A stretch of DNA of 64,000 bases from Lathyrus oleraceus (taxonomy: Eukaryota > Streptophyta > Magnoliopsida > Fabales > Fabaceae): positions 88,904,944-88,968,943 of the forward strand of contig NC_066582.1 of assembly GCF_024323335.1 (NCBI RefSeq), written 5' to 3'. The notes below the pieces were generated by a model, which saw only the letters and a program-made list of their open reading frames with translations, had not been told where the DNA came from and searched no databases. Shown piece after piece: positions 46,045 through 59,132 of the stretch. The position numbers were made by a program, and so were the translations under genes. The first letter of the stretch is position 1. Each line of letters starts with the position of its first letter.

Positions 46045-47463
46045 TGATTAGTCACCATTTTCACTATGTTTTTGTTGCTTATCTGAAAAGAAACAAAGGA
46101 TTTTGAGACACTGTGTATGCATTATGGTACCTTTAAAGGTAATTTTCATTCCCGTATATGATTTAAGCAATTTTATTAATTGTCGGTTTTATTTTGTGTT
46201 TTTGTGATTTTACGTTTTGGTTGTCGTGTATATGCCCTCTAGGTCCACTGCGAAGATCCAACGGACTAAATGCAAGAAAGTAGAAAGTTCTGGCACTCGA
46301 AAAAAGAAGATTTCCCAATTCAGGAGGCCTGACACGGCCACCCGTGTCACCTAACATAGGTCGTGTCAGGATGAAGGAAAGACAAATACAAGTAATGCTC
46401 AAGACAGTGGCCTGACACGGCCTCCCGTGTCAGGTCACTTGGGGCGTGTCAGGAAGGAAACAACATGGCATAAAGCTGAAACAGACGCCCGTGTCATCCT
46501 GACACAGCCGTGTCATCCCAAAATGCTAATTTTCTCGTTTTTGGGCTTTTTAATCGGGCTTGAGCTGCAGGGACATTTTGGAGATTTCCACCTTCTGCCA
46601 TAGGGATTTTCACTATATTAGGAGAGCTTCTACAAGAGAAAAGATCATCTTGGAACGAGGCGAACACAACATTGTCAGACGAGCAAGGATTACAGAGATC
46701 AAGGAATTCGAAGAATGGAAGGTTTTCATGAACGAAAGCGATTAAGATCCAAGTCATCTGATTACTTGTAATGTGTAATTTTTATCCTGAATTTGTTTTG
46801 AACAATATGAGTAACTAAACCCCGAATGCTAGGGGGTGTCCCTGATTTAGAGTTGTAATGACTATGAGTTTACTCTTGCATTTCTAATATTGTTTTTATG
46901 GTAATCTTTTGATGTGTTTAATGTTTTCTATTTCGGACCAATTGAGATTGTTGTATGGTTATCAATTAGTCTGGACCGCCATTGGTAAGGTTTTCATAAG
47001 ATTACTCTGCAGTAGATATCACCTAGGACTAGGGATACCCTGTATGAATCATAGCATTCTTGATATAATAAAGCTTAAATTCACCCTAATTTCCTATGGA
47101 CATAGAAATTAGGGTAAAATGATTAAAGGTTTTCTCACCAAGGACTTGGGAGAAAATACCCTTGAGAACTGGCAGTAATTGATATTTGTTGATGCAATAG
47201 TGACTCAAAGTTGTTATAGGGATAAATCATACACCTTCCCTGGCATTGTTCCTCATACCTTGCAAACCCTTATTTTTTTATTATTATTTTCCTTTGCCTT
47301 TATTTTTATAATTTTGAATTTAAAAACCCTAATTATAATTTTTGTTTAATTGAACAATGAATTGAACTCAATATTAACTTGCAATCCTTGAGATCGGCAT
47401 TCGGGGAATTTCCCCTTTATTACTATAACAGGAAAAATAATACACTTGCTATTTTTCTGATCA
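46045..47463 (+). repeat. 5' LTR of element D
   Basis: A 1419-base LTR with a block of TGACACGG...CCGTGTCA palindromes at 46329-46519. It ends CTGATCA just before the primer site. Confidence 0.88.
46329..46519. repeat. 8-4-8 palindrome block in LTR of D
   Basis: Copies of TGACACGG-NNNN-CCGTGTCA and half copies (CGTGTCAGG, GACACAGCCGTGTCA) are clustered. The same block is at 51885-52024 and, in element E, at 54266-54495. Confidence 0.85.
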
Positions 47464-47469
47464 AGTTTT

Positions 47470-47487
47470 TGGCGCCGTTGTCAGGCA
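47470..47487 (+). promoter_or_regulatory. Primer-binding site of element D (tRNA-Asp type)
   Basis: TGGCGCCGTTGTCAGGCA closely resembles the Athila-type site TGGCGCCGTTGCCGGGGA, located six bases after the LTR end. Confidence 0.8.
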
Positions 47488-47585
47488 CTGCCAAAATATA
47501 GAGTTCACTTTTAATTCAATTAAAATTTTGTTGCTCTGTAATAGAATTATTTTTATCTCATTTATATATTTTCATTCATTAATCT

Positions 47586-48605
47586 GTGTATGCGAGGAGA
47601 GCCCTCAGCAGAATTCTTTTTGACGCAGAAATACAGAGAACCCTTCACCGGAGACGTAGAAATGATACATTGAATTCCAAAGAAGAAGTTCCCTCTGATC
47701 ACTCTGATTTAGAAAAAGAAACTATGGTTGAAATTCCTCTAGTTCCACCTCCGGAAAGACTCATAGGTGACTATGGAGGTGCAAATGCACCGGGTGGTAG
47801 ATTGACCATTGTCAACCAACCGGTGAATGTGACAAATTTTCAACTGCATCCTAGCATAATCAATCAACTTGAAAGAAAATCTTTCACCATAAAGGTTAAT
47901 GAAGATGCAAATAAGCACCTGCAGAGATTCTTGACCATGAGTACTACTTTGAAAATTGATGGTCATATTAATGAAGCAAAGTAGTTAAGAATGTTCTCAT
48001 TCACTTTATCTGGAAAGGTGGAAGAGTGGTTCTACTCTCTTCTAGATGGTAATATTACATCATGGGAAGAGATGGAAACAACTTTCTTAAATGAGTATTT
48101 TCCAGCATTAGTATTTATGAGAAAAAGGTATGAAATCTTGAACTTCAAACAGAAAGATGGTGAGTCTTTGGGAGACACCTATAAAAGATTCAAAAGGGTC
48201 CTAGTAGCTTGTCCAACTCATAATATGGATCAAACTGAACAAATGCAAATGTTTGTCAATGGGCTACAAATAAAGACAAAACAATTTATTGATACAACAA
48301 CCGGTGGCTCGACAAATTTCTCAACAGCCACCGGTATTAAAAGGATCATTGAAGTGATAGCCGCAAATGAGCATCTGGAACTATGTGATAGGTGTACAAG
48401 CAAACCTGTAGGAGTCATTGATTTAAAACTGGAAGCTAATAAAATATGTTTCAAAGACACAATCACTTCTGAAGTAGAAAAGAAATTGAAAGTAATGAAT
48501 ATAGGTACTCAACAGGTAGCTCAAATTCAACCAACTCAGACCATCACGTGTGAAATCTGTAATGGACCTCACCACACTGTGTATTGCCTTGTAACTCCTC
48601 AATAA
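47586..48605 (+). pseudogene. gag: Athila-like gag of element D
   Basis: Two open stretches in one frame (47586-47984 and 47991-48605) are separated by TAG at 47982-47984, where element E reads AAG. Motifs are PPPERLIGDYGG, RLTIVNQPVNV, the gag core (VEEWFYSL, TSWEEMETTFLNEYFP, GDTYKRFKRVL) and a zinc-knuckle-like CEICNGPHHTVYC near the end. The extreme N-terminus is in another frame: an ATG at 47590 starts the sequence usual for this family, so a frameshift is likely upstream. Product: capsid-like structural protein. Confidence 0.88.
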
Positions 48606-48664
48606 ATTGAAGAGATAAAATTCTTAAAGTAGAATAATCCCTACTCTAACACTTACAATCCAGG

Positions 48665-49740
48665 TTGGAAAATCATCCAAACTTGTCATGGAATGATCAG
48701 AGAGGGAATGTTCCACAACAGGGTCAAGGTCAATATCAGACTCAATATCAACAACAACAAGCAGACTGGGAGATTTCCATTGAAAACATGATCGCTCAAT
48801 GTCTGCAATTCCAAGAAGATACTAAAAACAATTATAAAAACAACACTGCCTCTATAAAGAATCTTGAAGTTCAGCTGGGTCAGATATCATAACAACTAGC
48901 AAGTTCTCGAACACCAGGTTCCATACCAAGTGAAACGGTTCAAAATCCAATAAATCAGGAGAATATTAGTATTGTCACGGCGAAAAAGGAAAATTTTATA
49001 CCACCTAGAAATCCAACTGAAGAGGAAATTAAAAAGGAGACTAAACCGGTGATTAAGTTGCCCTATCCTCAGAGAGTGACAAAGAAGGAATCAAGCGAGT
49101 CAAACTTTGAGAAATTCATGACAATGTTTAAAAAGGTAGAGGGTCATATGCCTTTGTTTGAAGAACTCGAGAGAATTCCCATGTACAAGAAATTCATGGA
49201 AGAGGTAATGGCTGAAAAGAAACCAACAATAGAGGAACTAGTAGCCTGGAAGGAAAAGTATAGTGCAAATTCACTAGAGCAGAAAATTCCAAACAAACAG
49301 AAGGATCCTGGAATGGTAATAGTACCATGCACAATTAAAGGAAGAAACTTCAAAAGGGTACTAATAGATTTTGGAGGTAGTGTGAGTTTGATGCCATTAT
49401 CAATATATCACAGGTTGGGTATTAAAAATGTCAGTGATACAAAGATAAATCTGAAGTTTGCGGATCACTCGAGAAAGGATGCATATGGTATAGAAGAAGA
49501 CGTACTGGTAACAATAGAGGACTTGAGTTTTCCTATTGATTTTGTAATCCTAGACATACCTAAAGATGATGAGGCACCCATCATTCTGGGTCGACCTTTC
49601 ATGTAGACAAGTCGATGCAATCTCGACATGGACTAGGGCACGTTAACCTTGAAACTTCATGATTGAGAAATAACATTGAATGCTATTGAAGACCAGGAGC
49701 TAGAGGAAGATACAAAATCTCACTATTAAGTAGGCTTGAT
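48665..49740 (+). pseudogene. Gag linker and aspartic protease of element D
   Basis: A shifted frame (lesion near 48610-48665) encodes a Q-rich linker and, after TAA at 48890-48892, a lysine-rich segment from 49049. A retropepsin follows with VLIDFGGSVSLMPLSIYHRLG and AIILGRPFM-type C-terminal residues (IILGRPFM). The active site reads D-F-G rather than the D-L/S/T-G commonly seen. Stops at 49606 and after end the domain. No RT follows. Confidence 0.85.
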
Positions 49741-51579
49741 CAGGACAGAGGCGAGAAGGCAAAGTAACATACCAACATCAGAGAAAGATATAGGAAGGCC
49801 ACCTCGACTCTCACCACTGCCATTAGCAACCCTGAATGGAAATACTCCTATCTTCATTCCAAAATCCAAGAGAAAGAAAAGAAAACAAAAACAAGGTAAG
49901 GAGATGGAGGTCGGAAAGGACTTATGGCACAAAGGAATCCATACTTATAAAAAATACGGCTTCCTAGTTTTGGAAAAGAGGTGCAACAAGGTTTGGAGGC
50001 TGAAGTGCCCCCCGTAACAAGGGAAAATGAACCGTCGAGCCATGCGACGTTAAACGAAGAGCTTCGTGGAAGGCAACCCATGCGTTTTTATTTCTAATTA
50101 TAGTTTGTGTTTGTTTGTTATTTTAGGTTTACATAGTGCTTTACATAAAAGGGCGAAGATACTCACATGGAAAAAGTTGGAAAATGAGTAGAGCAACAGT
50201 CTGACATGGCCTCCTGTGTCAGGCCTGCAAATTTGAGATTTTTTTGGAAATTTTGTATTTTGTATGGCCATGTTACACTTTCCACTCCAGCCCCCTCATT
50301 AGGGCACTGTGAGTCACCCTCCTCCTATCTTGTTCTAAAACATTGAGGTCAATGTTTAGTTCAAGTGTGGGGAAGATTTTTTATGTTTTATGTTTTATGT
50401 GATTATTTTCCAATATGTACCATTTCACATGTGGTGCATGTATTTCAGGTTCTTGGTGTACTGTTGGATTAGGTGACGACCATTAGTGGTAGTGGATGAA
50501 ATGATCGCTCCATTTACGGTTGCTTGTTGTGAAAGATCTTCCCCAAAAGTTGATATTGCTGAATAAAAGATCGGATGCAACTTCTCGAGCTCAACTATCG
50601 TAGGTTCCCTGTACATTATGAGTTGAGTAAGAAGCTGCACTATACTAAAGGTACTGTGGATGCTGTCAAGCATTACCTAACATGGTGAGTGCATAAAAAT
50701 CCAAACACATTTGTCATCATGAGCGATATTCAGGTATGTCCTTATTACTCTGACTTTGTGTAGGTTCTTTGGGTATATCATTGCATATATACACACACTG
50801 AGGCACGTTGTTTGAATAATAGCCTTAAGCCTTTCTAACCATCCCTTTAATATTATCCATTATTAACCCCGTTGAGTCTGTACCCTTTTGTTTGTTTATA
50901 CAAACACATAAATGTAAACCATGGCCCAAACACTTCCTTACCCTATTCAAAGTCAATGTGATGTCATTAAGATGTGTTAAATTCTAAGTTTGGGGTAAAC
51001 TCCATAAGTGTCTGAAACCAAGGTGAGTACGGAAAAAGTAATAAAAACGATTGTGGAAAAAAAAGACGAAAGAAAATGTAGTTGATGGTTCGAAAGAAGC
51101 ACTCACCGAAGGAAGAGCACTCAATTGAAAAAGAAAAGAAGTTAAAATGAACGAACACAGTGAAAAGACTAATAACATTGGCTCTGAAACTAAACCACTT
51201 GTTTTCCCTTTTGTTTGTATCTAACACACCGTAACCTAAGCCCCGTTACAACCCAAAAGACCTCAAAAAGTGTGTGTTGTATGTAGTTGATACGAAAGGA
51301 GAAACTATTCAAACGTATGAGTTGATATTGCATGTTTGAACTGTGAGTGTAAACACTTTAACCCAGAGAGACTTGGTGAGAATGTGATATAAGATGACAG
51401 GTGAAGCGGTACGTGAATGTGGAAATGCGGTGGAAAACTCATTAGGAAAAGCAGGGACTGTGAACGGGAGAGTGAAGGCGTTAGCAAAAGATCTCAGCAG
51501 TATTCTGGTAAGAATCTAAATTTTTGGAAGTGACATACTTTATCGTATAGGACATTACTTGAGGACAAGTAATGGGCTA
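49741..51579 (+). other. Post-deletion interior and 3' UTR of element D
   Basis: It begins with a short basic ORF (49736-50017) and the conserved block at about 50031-50081 (GACGTTAAACGA, GGCAACCC), normally located after integrase in Athila-like elements. The rest is non-coding, with no polymerase motifs. Confidence 0.7.
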
Positions 51580-51591
51580 AGTTTGGGGTTG
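51580..51591 (+). promoter_or_regulatory. Polypurine tract of element D
   Basis: AGTTTGGGGTTG abuts the 3' LTR start, similar to Athila-type tracts. Confidence 0.65.
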
Positions 51592-52968
51592 TGATTGGTC
51601 ACCATTTTCACTATGTTTTTGTTGTTTATTCGACAAGAAACCAAGGATTTTTAGACACTGTGTATGCATTATGGTACCTTTAAAGTTAATTTTCATTCCC
51701 GTAAATGATTTAAGCAATTTTATTAATTGTCAGTTTTATTTTGTGTTTTCGTGATTTTATGCTTTGGTTGTCGTGTTTATGCTCTCCAGGTCCACGACGA
51801 AGATCCAACAGACTCAATGCAAGAAAGTGAAAAGTTTCGGCGTTTGAAAAAAGAAGATTTCCTAGTTCAAGAGGCTTGCCATGGCCACCCGTGTCACCTG
51901 ACACGGGCCGTGTTAGGAGGAAGGAAAAACAAGTACAACTAATTCCCAAGACAGTGGCCTGACACGGCCTCCTGTGTGAGCCTGACACGGCCTCCCGTGT
52001 CAGCCTGACACGGCCGTGTCAGCCCAAAACCCTAATTCTCCAGTTTTTGGGATTTTTCACCGGGCTTGAGCTGTAGGGATGTTTTGGAGATTTCCACCTT
52101 CTGCCAAGGGATTTTTACTATATTAGGATAACTTCTACAAGACAAAAGATCATCTTGGAACGAGGCGAACACAACTTTGTCACACGAGCAAGGATTACAG
52201 AGATCAAGAAATTCGGAGAGCGGAAGGTTTTCATGAGTGGAAGCGATTGAAGATCCAAGTCATCCAATTACTTATAATGTGTATTTTTTATCCTGAATTT
52301 GTTTTGAACAATATGAGTAGCTAAACCCCCCCAATGTTAGGGGTCCCTGATTTAGAGTTGTAATGACTATGAGATTACGCTTGCATTTATAATATTGTTT
52401 TTACAGTAATCTTTTGATATGTTTAATGCTTTCTCTTTCGGACCAATCGAAATTGTTATATGGTTATCAATTAGGCTGGACCGTCATTGGTAAGGTTTTC
52501 ATAAGATTACTCTCAAATAGATATCACCTAGGACTAGGGATACCCTGTATGAATCAGAGCATTCTGGGTATAATAAAGCTTAACTTCACCCTAATTGCCT
52601 ATGGACATAGAAATTAGGGTTGAATGATGTAAGGTTTTCTCACCAAGAACTTGGGAGAAAATACCCTTGAGAACTGGTAGTAATTGATATGTGTTGATGC
52701 AATAATAACTCAAAGTTGTTACAGGGATAAATCATACACCTTCTCTGGCATTGTTCCTCATACCTTGCAAACCCTTATTTTTTATTATTATTTTCCTTTT
52801 CCTTTATTTTTATAATTTTGAATTAAAAAACCCTGATTATAATTTTTTGTTTAATTGAATGATGAATTGAAGTCAATATTAATGTGTAGTCCTTGAGATC
52901 GACATTCGGGGAATTTCCCTTTTATTACTACAATAGGAAAAATAGTACACTGGCTATTTTTCTGATCA
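51592..52968 (+). repeat. 3' LTR of element D
   Basis: A 1377-base partner of 46045-47463, with numerous substitutions and small indels. It contains the palindrome block at 51885-52024. Confidence 0.88.
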
Positions 52969-52973
52969 AAGGT

Positions 52974-53985
52974 CGACAGACGTAAGAAAGTGGTGTTTTT
53001 TCTTGATTTTGGTCAACTCTGCCGCCTCCGGTGCGGTGGTGCCAGAGCTTCGGTGATGGTTCTGTTTTGACATGAGAATTGGAAGATGATGTTTAGAGAA
53101 GAGAGTGAGTTGCTGATTTTTTTCAAATGTCTCTTTGCAAATTCGATTGGGCTTAGCCATTAAGCCTAATATTTGTCTTTCTACACCCATGTTTTTCTTA
53201 GCGACATACTTGTTGAATCCAACCAGGTTTCTTGGTATTTGGCCTTATTCTATTGGGGCCAAATCCCCTTTTGCTGGATTCTGGACTCTATTCAGGTTAT
53301 GTACCCCCTTGGCCCAATATTTTAATTACCTTTTTAATTATCTTTAATTCTATTTTACCCTTAGAGGGCCATTTTGGAATTTTGACCATATAATTGCATG
53401 TTCCCTTAGGAATTTTTGACATACATTTTTAATCAAACCATGACTAACTATAATATGATCCTTTATATTAGTTTGATTAATTCTAACCATTAAATTAGGT
53501 TCTAAACCAGTTTTTAGACTAAATCTTAAACCATAATTCAAATTGATCAAAAGTAATTTTGATCAATTAAATCCTCTGATATTGTGTAATTCCATAGTCT
53601 AATTTGAGTGACCAAAAGACCTTTGGTCACTTAATCACACTTTTTCTTCTAACATATGGAGCTCGAAGCCTCAAGTCAGATTCTTAATCAAGACATTCTC
53701 AGTCATACCAAGCAGTGGATAATATAAGTATATCAAAGGTGGCACCTTCAAGAGCTTGCTAAATCAAAGTTAGAATTGTGTGGCATGAGCCTTAAGTAAT
53801 AGAGAAGGAATGAGACTGGAGAGTTCCTACCCCCATTCTGAATATCTTTCGGCATGGGACGAATGACCCAGTGCTCATCATATTTACCTCTATTTATAGA
53901 CTTTAACACAATTCTAATCATGCAATTGACAAGTCACTCTCTCTCTCTCTCTCTCTCCACAAAGCAATGAAATAAGCAAGGACTA
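52974..53985. other. Unassigned DNA between elements D and E
   Basis: No supported gene. A TCTATTTATAG box lies near 53890, and a (CT)n microsatellite follows. This is probably the right half of the older sequence that D interrupted. The ORF at 53190-52966 (minus) has no recognised motif. Confidence 0.45.
53937..53956. repeat. (CT)10 microsatellite
   Basis: An uninterrupted CT dinucleotide run just before the LTR of element E. Confidence 0.95.
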
Positions 53986-54265
53986 TGATCGATAACCAAT
54001 TCTACTAGTTTTCTGTCACTTATTCGGCATGCGTCCGCAATAACGGTAACACTTTGTTTCATCTTTTTATTGTTTTTCAAGTTAAGTTTACTTTCCGCAT
54101 TTTCATTCTCGCTTTGTTATTAATAGTTCATGTCTTTTTATTGATTTTTATGCGTTTTCTTGGTAGTTTTATATGTTTTCTAATTCAAGCGAAAATCACA
54201 AAGGACTCGTGCAAGGAAATCAGACATTCTGGACTCGCAGAAAAGCAGTTTTGAGGGATATAGTG

Positions 54266-54495
54266 GTCGTGACACGGCCATCCGTGTCACCTGACACGAC
54301 TTGTGTTAAGAGAGGGTTGAAACTGGAGTTTGAGAAAGAAACAGGGAGCTGACACGGGTGCCCGTGTCAACTGACACGGGTGCCCGTGTCAGCTGACACG
54401 ACCCGTGTCAGCAAGTCTGGAACTTGGTATGTCTGAACTGAGAAATAGGGAGCCAACACAGTCGGCTGTGTTGCCTGACATGGCCTGTGTTGGCT
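54266..54495. repeat. 8-4-8 palindrome block in LTR of E
   Basis: It contains TGACACGG-CCAT-CCGTGTCA, two TGACACGG-GTGC-CCGTGTCA-type copies, and a variant CAACACAG-TCGG-CTGTGTTG at 54454-54473 in which both arms have changed together. Confidence 0.85.
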
Positions 54496-55217
54496 TGGAC
54501 GCTACATCTTCTGATTTTTTTTGGATTTTTATGTTTTGTGACTCCGAAGGGTATTTTGGGTATTTGCTACAGTTGTTAAGCGATCAGTGATTAGTTATTC
54601 TACTTATTGAAGAAGAGGAGGACTTTTGTGACGAGAAAAGGATTCTACGATTGAGATTGGTGCTCTCAATGGATTCAGATAATGGAGATTCTTCAAGAGT
54701 AATCGTGATTGAAGATCAAAGGAATTCAATTATCTTGTAATGTTTAATTTTCATATTGTATTGTCTTTGAAAATAATGAGCGGCTAAACCCCCCAATGCT
54801 AGGGGATGTCCCTGATTTGATCGTGTAATGACTTTGAATTCCTAATTCCCTCAATTTTATATTTTATTATTCAATTCAATTGTGAATTATTTCTAATGCT
54901 TTCTTTATTGGACAAATAAGGAAATTTCTACGATTAACAATTAGCCAGACCATAATTGTTAAGGTTTTTGCACGATTAAACTATAGTAGATATCACCTAA
55001 GACTAGGGATACCCTATAGTTAACGGGTAAATCTTGATAAAATAAAGGCTTGGTTTCATCATAATTCTCTAAGGACTTAGATACTCATTAGAATAACCAA
55101 AGGTTTCCCTCCAAGGTTTTAGGAGGAAACAAACCTAAGCTCTGGTAATTGAATGTATGAACTTGTTGAGGTGATCTAAATTTAAGGTTATTACAGGGAA
55201 AAATCACACACCTTACC

Positions 55218-58200
55218 TGTAAGACCCTAATTTTGACCCTAAGATCCCTCATGTAAATTCATCATAATCACTAGCATTGGGATCACATCTTGGCATCCTC
55301 CTCATCCCTCCTTCATTGGGTTTGTTTTGGGAGAGATCACCAAGCACTTTGTGATTATACCATACTTGTATTTTATCATTTCACTAACCAAAATACCAAA
55401 AATATGTCTTTGCATTTGTCTAACTCTTTTGTAGGAAGGGCATGATTCCATTGATTCATCAAGTTCACATCTAGGGTTTGAGACCCTCATGAACAAAGAG
55501 CATAACCAAGAATTGATTCAAGAATGGTCATGAACATCATATATGAGTCCCAATGTTCTCTGCATGTTATATTGATCAAGTTTTCCTCAAACGTTTGAGG
55601 GTGATTTGCCTTGGAAACCCTAGTTTGACTCGATATCTTGAGTAACTTCTCCAACAAGCTATCTCACCAATTGATAAAATTTCTTAAGGGACACTTCAAA
55701 ATTAATCATATTGTGCATATGTGATCTACCATGAGCCAATAAAGTCAAGAGATATGGAAGTTAGCAAGTTGGTTGATGGTGGTTGGCCAGATGGATTCAT
55801 CTAATCAAAACTGGGTCTCCCTAGACCCTATCTCCTATAATTTTCACCATATGAAAATGATTCCAAGAGAAAACTTACTCTAAATGACATTCCAAACAAC
55901 TTTAATGTTGAGACCTAGAGCTATTTTTGCTTTGAAAATCATTTTCTATGTTGAAACATTATAGGTCATTTTGTCACCATGTTCATGCCATGCGCAGCCT
56001 ATGCATTCCTTGTCCAAAATGAATGAATTTGAGCTCTTTGGAAAGGTGAGATCAAGAGGAACAACTTGCATGTTCAACACTTTTTCATTTGCAGCTTGGA
56101 ACTTGGAGAAATTTGAGGTGGAAGTTTGGAAATTTTTGACATATCAAAATGTTTCTAAGTGTCAAGCCATATGTCTCAATATTCCACCTTGCTTAAATTT
56201 TTATATGAGCTTCAAATGAGAAAAGTGTCTTCAACAAAGTTGTATCTCTCTCAAAGACTTTCAAAATGGTCACCGATTTCATGTCATTTGGATTTGAAAT
56301 GATAGAGTTATGCATTTTTGAAGTTTGGAAAAATCACTTGATCAATGGTATAAGTCAAAAGTGACCTATAATGTAACCTCATATCAGATGCTCAAAAAAG
56401 TTGAATTATCTCCCACTCCAAACATAAAAGTTGAAGTAGACACATTGAATTGGATTGTGCAACTTGGAAATATTTCATCTCATACAAACTGAGCAAGTTA
56501 TGGCCTTGGGAAGTTGACTTTCAAATTAGGGTTTAGACAAAATGGATGCTTCTGAGCCGTAGGATCCATTTGTTTGTTTTAATCTCGTGCGTCGGTTTGC
56601 ATTGCCACGCGTGCTGTGCAGTTGACTAGTGACCACATGGAACGCGCGTTGGTGGCCACTTGATCTGCCACCTCAATTAATGAGGGAGATCAAGTGGTCC
56701 ACGTTTTTTCTGATATATTAATTTTCATTTTAATTGCATTATTTTCAATAATTCATATTAAATTCAATATTGATCCAAAAAATATGGGACTTTCACCAAA
56801 CAATTTCAAATATTTTTCCTTTTCATATTCTGAATTAAAATTATTTTTTGGATCATTATTAATATTTTTCATGAATTAATTGATTTTGCATTTGTTTTTA
56901 ATTATTTAACAATATTTTTAAATGTCCAAAAATTATGACTTTGACCTTGTTTGACCTATCATAAATCTCATGGCCATTTCTTTGGTGTTTCGATGAGGAT
57001 TTAGGAATTAGACAAACCATATTTAATTTAAATGCACTATTTTAGTAATTTTTTTTAATTTGAATAAATGCCAAATAAATCTGTTGACCAATTGTGATGA
57101 CTTGGTTATGTTTGACTCTTGTTGTTGGGCCTTGGTCAAGGTTGATTTGACTTTGTCAAATTAATATCATTGGATTTAGGGGATTGATGGAATGTACATT
57201 CCATCTCCCAAAATGAATGGATGATATTAATTTGGTAAAAGTCCTCCTTTGACCAATTTGTGTTTTGATCCATTCCCCTCCCACTTCATCTTATTCCCTT
57301 TCTTCATTCATTCATTCCATTTGGCCTATGACATCTCAAAGTCCTAATGCTAGCTGATGGAAAAATTGACATGAGTATGGATGAGATTAGGCCACACCTT
57401 TTGCATATTCTTTTTGTGTGTGGTATGTTTCATGAGCATAGTCCATTATACTATGTCTCTAATATGCATTAACACCAAAATTCTATTGCCCGACCTCAAA
57501 TAGTTGTGACTTCTACATAAGTCCAATTACGATTGCTTAACATAACGCTAAATTTGTGACATAAAATACATAAGCATTCTAGTTAGTGAGATTGTAAGTC
57601 TCCCCTCTTTCATGGTATTGTGTGGAAACTTGGCCTTCTTTCCTTCCTTTGGAAGATGTTTTGGCTCAAGGATTCATGCTTGTGATAAGTGGGTTGAGTG
57701 TTCTCCAAAGAATGTCTCGAAATGAAAAGCAAAAGCAAAACAATACTAACTTCTAACCAACTAACTACTAACTTTTAATTTCAAGCTTTTTACTTTAATG
57801 CAATTTACTTTTAGCACTCTATTTCGTTTTCCATTGTTCATATCGTTCTAATTGTTTATGCTAATGCAATTTTCACTTTGTCCATTTGGACAATATTGTG
57901 TGATATATTTTGTTTGTGTATACTTTGCTTGTTTGTGTGGTCTTTGACCATTAATGTACATAATAATAACAAAAACCCTAAAAAACTTTTAAGTGGACTG
58001 TTGGCTTGATCTTGGACAAATGGACTTAGAATCTAGGTAACCTTCCTAAGCTAAAGGACTTGGCCAATGCCAACTTGTTGAAGAACCAAGTGCTTGCAAT
58101 TTGAAATTCATCTGATACATCTTTGAAGACATCTCTAAGTTCATCTGCAACATGATCATTGTGAAGCTGTTATTTTGAACCTGTGACTTGTGGAATTCAT

Positions 58201-59132
58201 CTGTTGCATGGGCTATTTTGGAGAAGATCATGGAATGGATAAGCTTGGATGTGGCCATATTTATTTGATGTCTTGCTCTTCAAGATAATATAATTGTGCA
58301 TTTGTGTGTTGCTTGATTCTAAAAGTCCAAGGGAATTCTGGGTTTCTATTGACATTCTTGTCTTTTGGATTGCTACCCACTTGGTCAGATCTTTTCAACT
58401 CTAAACTTTTAGTTTTTATGCATAGGATATTCTCTTCATCTTCTCCTCATTTATTTAATTTCAAAATCTCTCCCTCCATTTTTCAAAACCTTCTTTGTGT
58501 GAACTACTTTTGTTCTAAACTTTGACCACTTTTTGCAAAAAGATAGAAACTTTGGCCTTATGTCATTGCATTTTCAAAACTTCTTTTCTTAAATCAAACT
58601 TGTAAATAGACTTAACTATGCTTGACTTAAACTTTCAAAAAGCAAAAAAGAACTAACTCATCCAAATTATTTTAGGCCTTTATGCCTTTCAAACTTAATT
58701 TTTTTTAAAGTAATCCATCCACTTTGAAATTTGTATCACGAACTACGAGGTTTTGATCCTTCATTTTTATGTTGGTACGTAGGCATAAGACCGAAGATCT
58801 TGTCGAACACAAAATATAATTAATGAATTCTTTTCTCATCCCCCCATTCTATTTGTTTGTAAACATCATTTTGTATAAAATACATATGCACACAAAAAGG
58901 GCTCCCTAAGAGCACCTAGGACACTTTGGGTGCTAACACCTTCCCTCTGTGTAACTAACCCCCTTACCTGTAATCTCTGACTTTTTATTAGTTTTGATTT
59001 GAAAACTTCTTACTTTTGGGTTTTGTTCGTACTTTTCCCCTTTTCCCTTGAAAACAATAAAACGCGGTGGTGACTCTTGTTATTTGATCTCTAGTTTGTC
59101 AATAGCTTGATGATCATGAATTTCCCGCTACA
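55218..59132 (+). mobile_element. Solo LTR F, Ogre-type, 3.9 kb
   Basis: Begins TGTAAGACCCTAATTTTGAC at 55218 and ends CCGCTACA at 59132. Flanks are TTACC (55213-55217) and TTACT (59133-59137), a one-mismatch duplication, and the LTR of element E resumes on both sides. The U5 end has GTTGGTACGTAGGCATAAGA, the hairpin at 58905-58920, GGGTGCTAACACCTTCC and GCGGTGGTGACTC. No internal region is attached. Confidence 0.88.
58905..58920 (+). other. U5 hairpin of LTR F
   Basis: CCTAAG-AGCA-CCTAGG has the same 6-4-6 geometry as in LTRs A, B and G, with one A-C mismatch in the stem. Confidence 0.5.

Larger units (their letters stand above)
46045..52968 (+). mobile_element. Element D: Athila-like Ty3/gypsy derivative with gag-protease only, 6.9 kb
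   Basis: LTRs at 46045-47463 and 51592-52968 share starts (TGATTRGTCACCATTTTCAC) and ends (TTTTTCTGATCA). Flanks are GAGGT (46040-46044) and AAGGT (52969-52973), a target duplication with one mismatch. The primer site resembles the tRNA-Asp site of Athila elements. Gag and a retropepsin are present, then sequence jumps to the conserved GACGTTAAACGA/GGCAACCC block that normally follows integrase. RT, RNase H and integrase are therefore deleted. LTR divergence is clearly much higher than in H. Confidence 0.88.

Noticed and set aside
52966..53190. 74-codon minus ORF after element D as a host gene fragment
   Set aside because: It extends into the LTR end of D and has no recognisable motif.
57780..57960. 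Possible small RNA gene in the AT-rich part of LTR F
   Set aside because: No tRNA or snRNA signature or box elements could be found by reading. It is plain LTR sequence.
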